Shown in pieces: positions 1-5,089 of a DNA stretch of 5,170 bases (position 1 is the first letter of the stretch; each line of letters opens with the position of its first letter). The position numbers and the translations under genes are program-made. The notes under the pieces were generated by a model that was not told the DNA's origin, made no database searches, and saw nothing but the letters and a program-made list of their open reading frames with translations. The stretch is from an uncultured Caryophanales bacterium (GTDB lineage Bacteria > Bacillota_I > Bacilli_A > RF39 > UBA660): positions 1-5,170 of the forward strand of contig CAMKQS010000080.1 of NCBI GenBank assembly GCA_946414975.1. The letters are read 5' to 3'.

Positions 1-52
1 TAATCATTAAATCCATAAGTCTTTTTGATTCTGTTTTAAATTGTTTTTTCAT
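1..52 (-). CDS. htpG: Chaperone HtpG (Hsp90 family), N-terminal fragment
   Basis: The gene is cut by the left edge, so only the first 17 codons are visible. They translate as MKKQFKTESKRLMDLMI, which matches the well-conserved start of bacterial HtpG (typically MKKxFKxESKRLLDLMI, the first helix of the ATP-binding N domain). HtpG is a cytosolic ATP-dependent Hsp90 dimer that helps client proteins fold and mature under stress. The ATG at 52-50 follows a strong ribosome binding site (GGAGG, 63-59) with 6 nt spacing. A CIRCE operator and a sigma-A-like promoter lie just upstream, which independently points to a heat-shock chaperone. The call rests on few residues but the match is specific. The ATPase motifs lie outside the window and were not seen. 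Confidence 0.86.
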   Translation of the reverse strand, partial: MKKQFKTESKRLMDLMI

Positions 53-64
53 ATTTAGCCTCCC

Positions 65-91
65 TTAGCACTCATAGTAATTGATTGCTAA
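65..91 (-). promoter_or_regulatory. CIRCE operator (HrcA binding site) of htpG
   Basis: The + strand reads TTAGCACTC, 9 nt, GATTGCTAA. The CIRCE consensus is TTAGCACTC-N9-GAGTGCTAA, so one arm is perfect and the other has a single mismatch (8 of 9). The element starts about where htpG transcription should begin and touches the ribosome binding site. HrcA repressor bound there would block initiation or clearance, and release on heat shock would induce htpG. The match in sequence and in spacing leaves little doubt. Confidence 0.95.
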
Positions 92-95
92 ATAT

Positions 96-124
96 ATCTT
101 ATTACTTTTACTATTTATTGTCAA
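96..124 (-). promoter_or_regulatory. Predicted htpG promoter
   Basis: On the minus strand there is a perfect -35 box TTGACA (124-119), a 17-nt spacer, and a -10 box TAAGAT (101-96, 4 of 6 matches to TATAAT). Transcription would start near position 89, at the upstream edge of the CIRCE element, giving a leader of about 37 nt. This is the usual promoter-CIRCE-SD order of HrcA-controlled genes. The start site is inferred. Confidence 0.75.
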
Positions 125-138
125 GTAATAATATATTT

Positions 139-198
139 TTTCATAAATTTATCACATAGGTGAATTGTCATTTCATAAATTTATCACATAGGTGAATT
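139..198. repeat. Two exact 28-bp direct repeats between divergent promoters
   Basis: Copies at 139-166 and 171-198 are identical over 28 bp and separated by GTCA, giving a 32-bp period (about three helical turns). Each copy contains a perfect 10-bp palindrome ATAAATTTAT (143-152, 175-184) followed by a small inverted repeat TCAC-ATAG-GTGA. The last T of copy 2 is the first base of the rightward -35 box, and copy 1 lies 14 bp behind the leftward -35 box. The layout fits tandem operators or activator sites for the riboswitch promoter, but a plain replication-slippage duplication is also possible. I do not recognise the motif as a MntR, PerR, Fur or CtsR box. Confidence 0.9.
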
Positions 199-226
199 TG
201 ACAAAATTTCGAAAAAATGGTATAAT
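198..226 (+). promoter_or_regulatory. Near-consensus promoter of the riboswitch transcript
   Basis: TTGACA (198-203) is followed by a 17-nt spacer and TATAAT (221-226). A TG at 218-219 makes an extended -10 (TGGTATAAT). Both hexamers match the sigma-A consensus perfectly, so this should be one of the strongest housekeeping-type promoters possible. Transcription would begin around 232-234, just before the riboswitch P1 helix. Such a strong promoter ahead of an attenuator implies that output is set mainly by the RNA switch or by something acting at the upstream repeats. Confidence 0.92.
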
Positions 227-235
227 TTATTTCGT

Positions 236-336
236 TGAAAGGGAGTAGTTCTCATTTAATAAATGAATTTAACTCGTCAAGACGATACTTAAAGTATCCG
301 GGTTAAAGATATAAATTATATTGAACAAGACTTTCA
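236..336 (+). promoter_or_regulatory. yybP-ykoY manganese riboswitch aptamer
   Basis: P1 pairs GAAAG (237-241) with CUUUC (331-335). The conserved L1 segment GGAGUAG (242-248) follows. A P2 hairpin is formed by UCAUUU/AAAUGA (252-257/261-266), and P3 by UUUAAC/GUUAAA (268-273/302-307). Inside P3 sit the conserved CGUCAA (275-280) and CCGG (298-301), flanking hairpin GAUACU/AGUAUC (284-298). A further AU hairpin (309-321) leads to the conserved ACAAGA next to P1. The order and the signature segments match the RF00080 family, known to bind Mn2+ at the junction of the two docked legs. P1 is one pair shorter than in many members. The family usually controls Mn exporters (MntP, P-type ATPases, TerC-like proteins); here it precedes an unknown membrane protein. 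Confidence 0.93.
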
Positions 337-360
337 CATTAAATATGTGGGAGTCTTTTT
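327..360 (+). terminator. Riboswitch expression platform: intrinsic terminator
   Basis: AAGACUUUCACAU (327-339) pairs with AUGUGGGAGUCUU (345-357) in a 13-bp stem with two internal U-G pairs and a 5-nt loop. A run of U covers 356-360. The 5' arm contains CUUUC (331-335), the 3' strand of the aptamer P1. Closed P1 (metal bound) and this terminator therefore exclude each other. The predicted logic is metal present, terminator off, gene on, as described for transcriptional Mn riboswitches in Bacillota. The U tract is short, so termination may be partial. Confidence 0.88.
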
Positions 361-367
361 ATGTTTT

Positions 368-385
368 CTCCTACATAAAAAGGAG
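368..385 (+). promoter_or_regulatory. Small hairpin covering the ribosome binding site
   Basis: CUCCU (368-372) can pair with AGGAG (381-385) across an 8-nt loop, hiding the AGGAGG Shine-Dalgarno (381-386) of the gene at 394; U367-G386 may add a pair. Seven U residues (387-393) follow, so it also looks like a weak terminator. It may add a translational layer below the riboswitch, or may be only the chance result of a pyrimidine-rich stretch before a perfect SD. The pairing is visible; a function is a guess. Confidence 0.4.
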
Positions 386-393
386 GTTTTTTT

Positions 394-1056
394 ATGAGAT
401 TTTATGAAAGTAGTAAAGACATAAATTTAAAGTTTACAAGTACTTTATTAGCACTTGTAATTGTAGGTGGATCATTTGCACTTATTAGAAGCTGTAGTAA
501 ACCCGAAAACGATGCTGCAATTATTATAAGTAATGAGGAGAAAAATTCTGATAGAAAAAAAGAATTTAAACCTTATGAACATATTATATCTACAAGTATT
601 GAATTAGATAAAGGAAAAATATCTCAAATACCATATCATGATGGATATAGACTTCAAGGCATTACTATTGATAGCAATGGTAAAACAGCAGTTTATGTAA
701 ACACTAAAAATGTATGGTGCATTTCGCAAGGAAAAGATAAAGACAATAATGATGTTTACAATGAATTTGGTATATCTGAAGATTTTAAAACATCTAAAGA
801 TTATTACGAAACCTATGAACACGTATTAGCTGTTCCTATATCAGATCCAAGTGACAAAAATATTCAATATGAGTATCACGAAGGATATGAAGTTATTGAT
901 ATTGCAGCATATGTATTTGGTAGATATCAAGCATACGGTAATGGTTATATTATTTATAGCAATAATGTACCTGTAAAATGCGAAAGAGACGAAAACGATA
1001 AGTGTTTAGATTTTGGTACACCTATTACAACTGAAAAAGTTAAAACATTAAGATAA
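394..1056 (+). CDS. Riboswitch-controlled membrane-anchored protein with duplicated domain, unknown function
   Basis: I do not recognise this 220-residue protein. The ATG has a perfect AGGAGG 7 nt upstream. One hydrophobic segment (about 15-31, after a short charged N-terminus) should anchor it with the C-terminal ~185 residues outside the cell. Cys34 follows the segment, but IRSC is not a good lipobox. A charged linker (48-58) leads to two related halves. The first has YEH at 61-63, YHDGY at 81-85, Cys109, an acidic D/N-rich loop 115-124 and FG at 125-126. The second has YEH at 141-143, YHEGY at 161-165, Cys196, an acidic loop 199-206 and FG at 207-208. The first two motifs are offset by exactly 80 residues. 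It is the only gene behind the Mn riboswitch and is followed by a terminator, so it should be monocistronic and rise with Mn. Conserved His, Cys and acidic residues would suit metal binding or sensing at the surface, but that is inference. Confidence 0.9.
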   Translation: MRFYESSKDINLKFTSTLLALVIVGGSFALIRSCSKPENDAAIIISNEEKNSDRKKEFKPYEHIISTSIELDKGKISQIPYHDGYRLQGITIDSNGKTAVYVNTKNVWCISQGKDKDNNDVYNEFGISEDFKTSKDYYETYEHVLAVPISDPSDKNIQYEYHEGYEVIDIAAYVFGRYQAYGNGYIIYSNNVPVKCERDENDKCLDFGTPITTEKVKTLR

Positions 1057-1065
1057 CAAAAAAAG

Positions 1066-1098
1066 ACCGAGTTTATACCAATTATAAACTCGGTTTTT
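1066..1098. terminator. Bidirectional intrinsic terminator between convergent genes
   Basis: A perfect 12-bp stem, ACCGAGTTTATA (1066-1077) with TATAAACTCGGT (1083-1094), has a 5-nt loop. It is followed by T residues to 1098 on the + strand and preceded by an A run (1058-1064) that becomes a U tract on the minus strand. It ends the riboswitch transcript (stop codon at 1054-1056) and the leftward cluster ending with dusB (stop at 1120-1118). Confidence 0.95.
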
Positions 1099-1117
1099 AT
1101 AATAGAAAACTTATCAT

Positions 1118-2095
1118 TTAAAATGAATTTGTTTTTAAAAAATTATCTAAAAGATTTATAATTTCTTCTTTTTTCTTTGTTTTAAATATTTGTTGTTTCA
1201 ACTCTTTCGTACCTGGTATGCCTTTTAGGTAATATGCAATATGTGTACGCATCTCAAGTAGTGCAACTTTTTCTATCTTAGTTTTCAATAATAAGTCCAT
1301 ATGTTTTTTTATCATATTAAATTTATCAGTAATAGTTATTTCTTTAGGCTCAATATTATGCTCTAAATAATCTACACATTCTTTAATAAGCCATGGATTA
1401 CCAAGTATTCCTCTTCCTATCATTACCGCATCACATTTAGTATAATCCATCATATATTTAGCATCATAACAACTTTTTATATCACCATTTCCTATTACTG
1501 GAATTAATACATTTTCTTTAACTTGTTTTATTATATCTAAATCTACTTTACCACTATATCCTTGAGCACGTGTTCTACCATGTACAGTTATTGCACTAGC
1601 TCCAGCTTTTTCTATTACTTTAGCTATTTCTACAGCATTTATATGATTACTATCCCAACCACTTCTAATTTTTACAGTTACTGGTATTGATACAGATTCT
1701 ACTACTGATTTAACTATATCGTATACTTTATCTTTATCTTTTAATAGTGCAGAACCTGCTTGAGCTCTTAAAGCTACCTTAGGTACTGGACACCCCATAT
1801 TTATATCAATAATATCTGGCTTCATATTCTTCTCTATGTATTTAGCAGCTTCTACAAAAGACTCTTTATCACTACCAAATATTTGCTGAGATATAGGTCT
1901 TTCAAAATCTGTCATATAAAGCATATCTATTGTTTTTTTATTATTATAAGTTATAGCCTTATCACTAACCATCTCAGCTACTATAAGTCCACATCCCATT
2001 TGTTTTATAATAGTTCTATATGCACTATTACTTATACCAGCCATTGGAGCCATAACAACATTATTTTCTATTTTTACATTACCAATTTTAAACAA
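1118..2095 (-). CDS. dusB: tRNA-dihydrouridine synthase DusB
   Basis: This FMN-dependent cytosolic enzyme reduces a uridine in the tRNA D-loop to dihydrouridine using NAD(P)H. At 325 residues it is full length. The N-terminal TIM barrel shows APMAG (16-20, FMN site), DINMGCP (97-103) with catalytic Cys102, the VKIRSGWD strand (141-148) with Lys142, VHGRTR (171-176) with His172, GNGDI (202-206) and IGRG (226-229, phosphate binding). A helical tRNA-binding domain covers about 250-325. The segment after the catalytic Cys reads KVALRAQAGS, which looks one residue longer than in E. coli DusB recalled from memory. The start is TTG at 2095: SD GGAG (2106-2103) is 7 nt away, an in-frame stop lies at 2116-2114, and the first ATG (residue 15) would remove conserved sequence. 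It begins 14 nt after the coiled-coil gene, so they are probably co-transcribed. DusB versus another Bacillota Dus is judged by overall similarity. Confidence 0.95.
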   Translation of the reverse strand: MFKIGNVKIENNVVMAPMAGISNSAYRTIIKQMGCGLIVAEMVSDKAITYNNKKTIDMLYMTDFERPISQQIFGSDKESFVEAAKYIEKNMKPDIIDINMGCPVPKVALRAQAGSALLKDKDKVYDIVKSVVESVSIPVTVKIRSGWDSNHINAVEIAKVIEKAGASAITVHGRTRAQGYSGKVDLDIIKQVKENVLIPVIGNGDIKSCYDAKYMMDYTKCDAVMIGRGILGNPWLIKECVDYLEHNIEPKEITITDKFNMIKKHMDLLLKTKIEKVALLEMRTHIAYYLKGIPGTKELKQQIFKTKKKEEIINLLDNFLKTNSF

Positions 2096-2109
2096 ATAAT
2101 CACTCCATT

Positions 2110-3582
2110 CTACTTAGAATTATTAATATCTACCTTTTTATTCTCTTTTATTTTAACTTTATTATTATCTTCTTCTTTTAGTATTTTATCTAATTCTTTT
2201 TGTTTACTTAAAAGTATATTTTCTAATTCTTTTACTTGATTAAAATTATTTATACTTAAATTATTATCTTTTTTTATTAGAGATAATTTCTTTAAAGTAT
2301 CACTAATTACTATATCAATAATATCATCATTTTTTTCATTTTTTATTATCTTATTATATATAAATTCTTTTAATCTTACTATTTCTTGGTTAACTATATA
2401 TGTATTTACTAAATCATTATTCATAGTATTATCAATTAATAAATTATTAATACTATTTTTTTTATTATCAAGAACATTATTATTAATATCTTTTTCTTTA
2501 ATAATTTCTTTAGGAATTTTAATAATCTCTTTTTTTTCTTCTTTAATATTACTCTTTAAATTAGAATCAAGATCAATATTTTCTTTTTCTATTTTCTTTA
2601 TAACTTTCTTATTATAACTTTGATTTATCTCTTGCTTTTTTTCTTCTATTTTCTTTTCATTAGTGCTAAATAGAGAATTATCTTTATTTATTTCTTTTTT
2701 ATTACTTTCTAATTCTTTATTTTCTTTTATGTCTTCTTTTTTTTCAACAATCTCAACGTCTTCTTTTTCTGATTCTATTCCAATAGGATTTATAAACTCT
2801 GATGTATTAATACTTTCTATAACATTTAAATTATTTTCATAATTTTTTAATTCTATTTCTATTTCATTTAATTTAACTTGTGCATTATCTATATCACTAT
2901 TATTTATTATATTTATATTATCAAGATATTCTATATTATTTTCAACGCCTAATTTTATAAGAGTATCTTTTAAATAATTTGCTTTATCATATATTTGTTT
3001 CTTTTTTAAATTAAATTCTTTCTTTAAATTGTCTATTTCAGATTCATATATTGATAATTCTTTATTTATTTCATCTATATTATTATTAATCTTTATATTA
3101 CTCAATTTATATATATCTATATTAAAATCCTTATTATTTTTAATATCATTTTCTATTTTTTCTTTTCTTTTTATTAACTCTTTTTTTCTTTCTTCTATTT
3201 TATTATCTATTTCTTTAATATTAGTTAAATCATGCCTCAAAAGCTCTAAAATACTTTTACTATTTTTTATATCTTTTTTATTTTGATTATTTTTATCGAT
3301 ACCTTTCTTCATTACTGGTTCAATAATATAATAATCATATTTTTCAAAATCAAATTTCTCTGTTTTTATATCTACAGGTATAATCTTATCTTTTAATTTA
3401 TTTAGCTCTCGATAATTTAATGTTCTAATATTATTTTTTCTTATTAAACTAATATTTGTTTCTTTTTTTATAAAACTATTTTTTTCTAATTTAACTCTAA
3501 ATCTTTTTCTAAATAAAAAAGAAATTAGCCTATCTTTTATTGATCCTTTAACCCTTCCTGAATTAGTTTCATTATCATCCAT
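2110..3582 (-). CDS. Lys/Asn/Glu-rich coiled-coil protein, unknown function
   Basis: I do not recognise this 490-residue protein. A TTG at 3594 is in frame, but ATG 3582 is preferred. It follows GGTGAT (3592-3587) at the same distance as the histidine phosphatase ATG follows its own GGTGAT, and a TTG at 3594 would overlap that SD. The protein has no Cys, no Trp and no membrane segment or signal peptide, so it is probably cytoplasmic. Residues 1-40 are basic (KDRLISFLFRKRFRVKLEK) and might touch nucleic acid or membrane. Residues 50-95 are more folded-looking (LNYRELNKLKDK, EKYDYYIIEPV). About 115-260 is strongly heptad-like coiled coil. About 270-370 is low-complexity Lys/Glu/Ile/Asn and probably disordered or a charged single helix, and about 385-475 is again helical. 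A scaffold or structural role is possible but is only inferred. It sits between a membrane-protein gene and dusB. Confidence 0.85.
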   Translation of the reverse strand: MDDNETNSGRVKGSIKDRLISFLFRKRFRVKLEKNSFIKKETNISLIRKNNIRTLNYRELNKLKDKIIPVDIKTEKFDFEKYDYYIIEPVMKKGIDKNNQNKKDIKNSKSILELLRHDLTNIKEIDNKIEERKKELIKRKEKIENDIKNNKDFNIDIYKLSNIKINNNIDEINKELSIYESEIDNLKKEFNLKKKQIYDKANYLKDTLIKLGVENNIEYLDNINIINNSDIDNAQVKLNEIEIELKNYENNLNVIESINTSEFINPIGIESEKEDVEIVEKKEDIKENKELESNKKEINKDNSLFSTNEKKIEEKKQEINQSYNKKVIKKIEKENIDLDSNLKSNIKEEKKEIIKIPKEIIKEKDINNNVLDNKKNSINNLLIDNTMNNDLVNTYIVNQEIVRLKEFIYNKIIKNEKNDDIIDIVISDTLKKLSLIKKDNNLSINNFNQVKELENILLSKQKELDKILKEEDNNKVKIKENKKVDINNSK

Positions 3583-3598
3583 TTGAATCACCAAGTTA

Positions 3599-3607
3599 AT
3601 TATATCA
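3599..3607 (-). promoter_or_regulatory. Predicted extended -10 promoter of the coiled-coil/dusB genes
   Basis: The minus strand reads TGATATAAT (3607-3599), a perfect extended -10, in the 53-nt gap between the membrane-protein gene and ATG 3582. The expected -35 position (about 3627-3622) reads CTTTTT, so any promoter relies on the extended -10. Transcription would start about 10 nt before the ATG, almost on the SD, giving a very short leader. No terminator is visible in the gap, so read-through from the upstream genes is also likely. Confidence 0.55.
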
Positions 3608-3635
3608 TTTTATTTAAAAAGAAAAAAGATAACAA

Positions 3636-4403
3636 TTAATTCATAGTCATACTATAAAAATAATAGTTATCATTTATTTTCTTAAATGTAAATTCGTATT
3701 CATCAAATTTATCTAAATTATTATCTAAATATTCTTGGTAATTAAATTCTTTATTTGTAATAGCTTTTTTATATACTTCATATACTCCTCTAGGATCTTT
3801 AGATATAACATCTTTGTTATTACCCAAATAACTCCTTTGTGTATAGAAAGCTACTTTATAATATAATTTAATACTCTTTTCATCTTCTACAGATCTTTTA
3901 AAATGTAAAACAACTTTATCTTTATTATCACATTTACAATTATCTAAATAATATCTATCCTTAGATTTTATTATTTTTGGACAATTACCAGATACTTTAT
4001 TTAAATTGATATTTTCATTAAAGATATTTCTATACATTTCTTTAATATTTACTACTTGTTGATCATTTAATTTATATTCACTTGTATCAATATTATTTTC
4101 ATTTATATATATATTTAATATAGTTGTTAATTTAATATTACTATCTATATTTTTAAAATACATTTTGCTTTTATATAATGATGATATATTACAACAATTA
4201 TTATTAAATGAATTAACATAACTATCAAGTAATGCCTCAATACTATTTTCATTTAGTTTAATATTATTTTCAATTATTTTAGAATCATTATTTGAATTAT
4301 CAAATTCATCATTGGAAAATAAATAATTAACTAAATATAAAAGCAAAACTAAAACTACAATAATTGATACAGTAAGACTTGTTTTTAACCATCTTTTTTC
4401 CAT
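3636..4403 (-). CDS. Single-pass membrane protein with cysteine-containing outer domain, unknown function
   Basis: I do not recognise this 255-residue protein. A short basic N-terminus (MEKRWLKTS) precedes a strong hydrophobic segment at about 10-29, giving an uncleaved anchor with the rest outside. A linker rich in Asn, Asp and Ser (30-55) leads to a mostly alpha/beta domain. It has five Cys residues (70, 71, 141, 156, 158), all in the outer part, which could form disulfides or bind metal. The C-terminus (EYEFTFKKINDNYYFYS) looks like closing beta strands of a small extracellular domain. ATG 4403 is chosen over an in-frame TTG at 4409 because the SD AGTAGG (4415-4410) ends 6 nt before the ATG and would abut the TTG. 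That SD overlaps the stop codon of the histidine phosphatase gene, so translation is probably coupled. Confidence 0.85.
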   Translation of the reverse strand: MEKRWLKTSLTVSIIVVLVLLLYLVNYLFSNDEFDNSNNDSKIIENNIKLNENSIEALLDSYVNSFNNNCCNISSLYKSKMYFKNIDSNIKLTTILNIYINENNIDTSEYKLNDQQVVNIKEMYRNIFNENINLNKVSGNCPKIIKSKDRYYLDNCKCDNKDKVVLHFKRSVEDEKSIKLYYKVAFYTQRSYLGNNKDVISKDPRGVYEVYKKAITNKEFNYQEYLDNNLDKFDEYEFTFKKINDNYYFYSMTMN

Positions 4404-4410
4404 ATACAAC

Positions 4411-5043
4411 CTACTTCTTATTCTTTATTTCCACTCTTCTAATTTTTACAAGTTTATTTTTTTCATTAAATTTTAACTCTATTAAATCGGGTGCACTAAA
4501 TCCATCTATTATAACCTTATCTTTATATCTAATAATATATCTGGAATTATACTCTACATTACACCATTTAGATAACATAAAAGTAATTGCAGATGAGTGT
4601 GTTACTATTAAAGCTTTTTTTGAAACATTAGCTTTTATTACTTTTATTAACCCTTTTATAGTTCTAGATTTTACATCATCAAAAGATTCTCCACCTTTTA
4701 GTTTGTAATCATGATTCAAAAATTGTTTTTTAAAAAAATCTGCAGGTAATTTAGTTTTATCTTTTATTCCAAATTTTCTTTCATCAAATAGACTATCTAC
4801 TATAACTGGCTTTTTATTAATAAAAGATATATATTTTGCTGTTGCAATAGCTCTTACATAATTACTAGAAACTATCATGTTAAGATTACTTAATTCTTTT
4901 AATTTACTATATTTATAAGCCTTTTTTTCTCCATCAATACTTAATATAAATTGCTTATTAACACTTTCAAAATTCTCATCAATACCAGTATAATCAATAT
5001 TTTTTTCTGCTTGTGAATGACGCATTAAATATATCGTTGTCAT
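4411..5043 (-). CDS. Histidine phosphatase family protein (phosphoglycerate mutase-like)
   Basis: This is a 210-residue cytosolic phosphatase of the branch that forms a phosphohistidine intermediate. The N-terminal motif LMRHSQA holds Arg8 and the nucleophile His9 (RHS instead of the commoner RHG). SNYVRAIATA supplies the second phosphate-binding Arg64. DERKFG gives the likely acid Glu88, GGES (117-120) is the usual loop, and VTHSSAI contains the second catalytic His149. All core residues are present, so it should be active. The substrate (sugar phosphate, nucleotide, phosphoprotein or other) cannot be told from the sequence. The ATG at 5043 follows a GGGTGAT ribosome binding site (5053-5047). 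It is the first gene of the leftward cluster and its stop codon lies within the next gene's SD. Its link to the two unknown proteins downstream is open. Confidence 0.93.
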   Translation of the reverse strand: MTTIYLMRHSQAEKNIDYTGIDENFESVNKQFILSIDGEKKAYKYSKLKELSNLNMIVSSNYVRAIATAKYISFINKKPVIVDSLFDERKFGIKDKTKLPADFFKKQFLNHDYKLKGGESFDDVKSRTIKGLIKVIKANVSKKALIVTHSSAITFMLSKWCNVEYNSRYIIRYKDKVIIDGFSAPDLIELKFNEKNKLVKIRRVEIKNKK

Positions 5044-5060
5044 ATAATCACCCTATTATA

Positions 5061-5089
5061 CTTATATCACATTTAGTGTTTTTTTACAA
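5061..5089 (-). promoter_or_regulatory. Predicted promoter of the histidine phosphatase cluster
   Basis: On the minus strand TTGTAA (5089-5084) is separated by 17 nt from TATAAG (5066-5061), with a TG two bases upstream making TGATATAAG an extended -10. The start would be near 5054, right at the GGGTGAT SD, so the leader is only about 11 nt. A TATAAT at 5060-5055 also exists but would start transcription almost at the ATG and has no -35 at proper spacing. Confidence 0.6.

Noticed and set aside
139..198. Possible CRISPR repeats
   Set aside because: Two 28-bp copies are separated by only 4 bp, with no spacer-length intervals and no cas genes.
394..500. Lipoprotein signal at Cys34 of the riboswitch-controlled protein
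   Set aside because: The residues before the Cys (IRS) include Arg at -2, which does not fit a lipobox, and the hydrophobic stretch fits an uncleaved anchor.
778..816. EF-hand calcium site in the acidic loop (residues 115-126 lie just before this stretch)
   Set aside because: DKDNND resembles the start of an EF loop, but position 6 is not Gly and position 12 is Gly instead of Glu/Asp, so the full motif is absent.
604..822. 72-residue open frame on the minus strand inside the riboswitch-controlled gene
   Set aside because: It lies wholly within a well-supported gene with a perfect SD, shows only hydrophobic antisense-like sequence, and has no motif.
1883..2239. 118-residue + strand frame opposite dusB and the coiled-coil gene
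   Set aside because: Antisense shadow of two real genes; Ser/Phe/Ile-rich composition is what reversed Lys/Asn-rich coding DNA gives.
3029..3286. 85-residue hydrophobic + strand frame resembling a membrane peptide
   Set aside because: It is antisense to the coiled-coil region; Lys/Glu codons read backwards give Phe/Leu/Ser, so the apparent membrane segments are an artefact.
4379..4708. 109-residue + strand frame opposite the phosphatase gene
   Set aside because: It is antisense to a gene with all catalytic motifs of its family, and has no SD or recognisable domain.
1118..5043. Mycoplasma-type code with TGA read as Trp
   Set aside because: Trp codons checked in DusB, the phosphatase and the riboswitch-controlled protein are TGG, and no frame needs read-through of TGA. 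TGA is not used as a stop here either, so the code cannot be settled, but recoding is not required.
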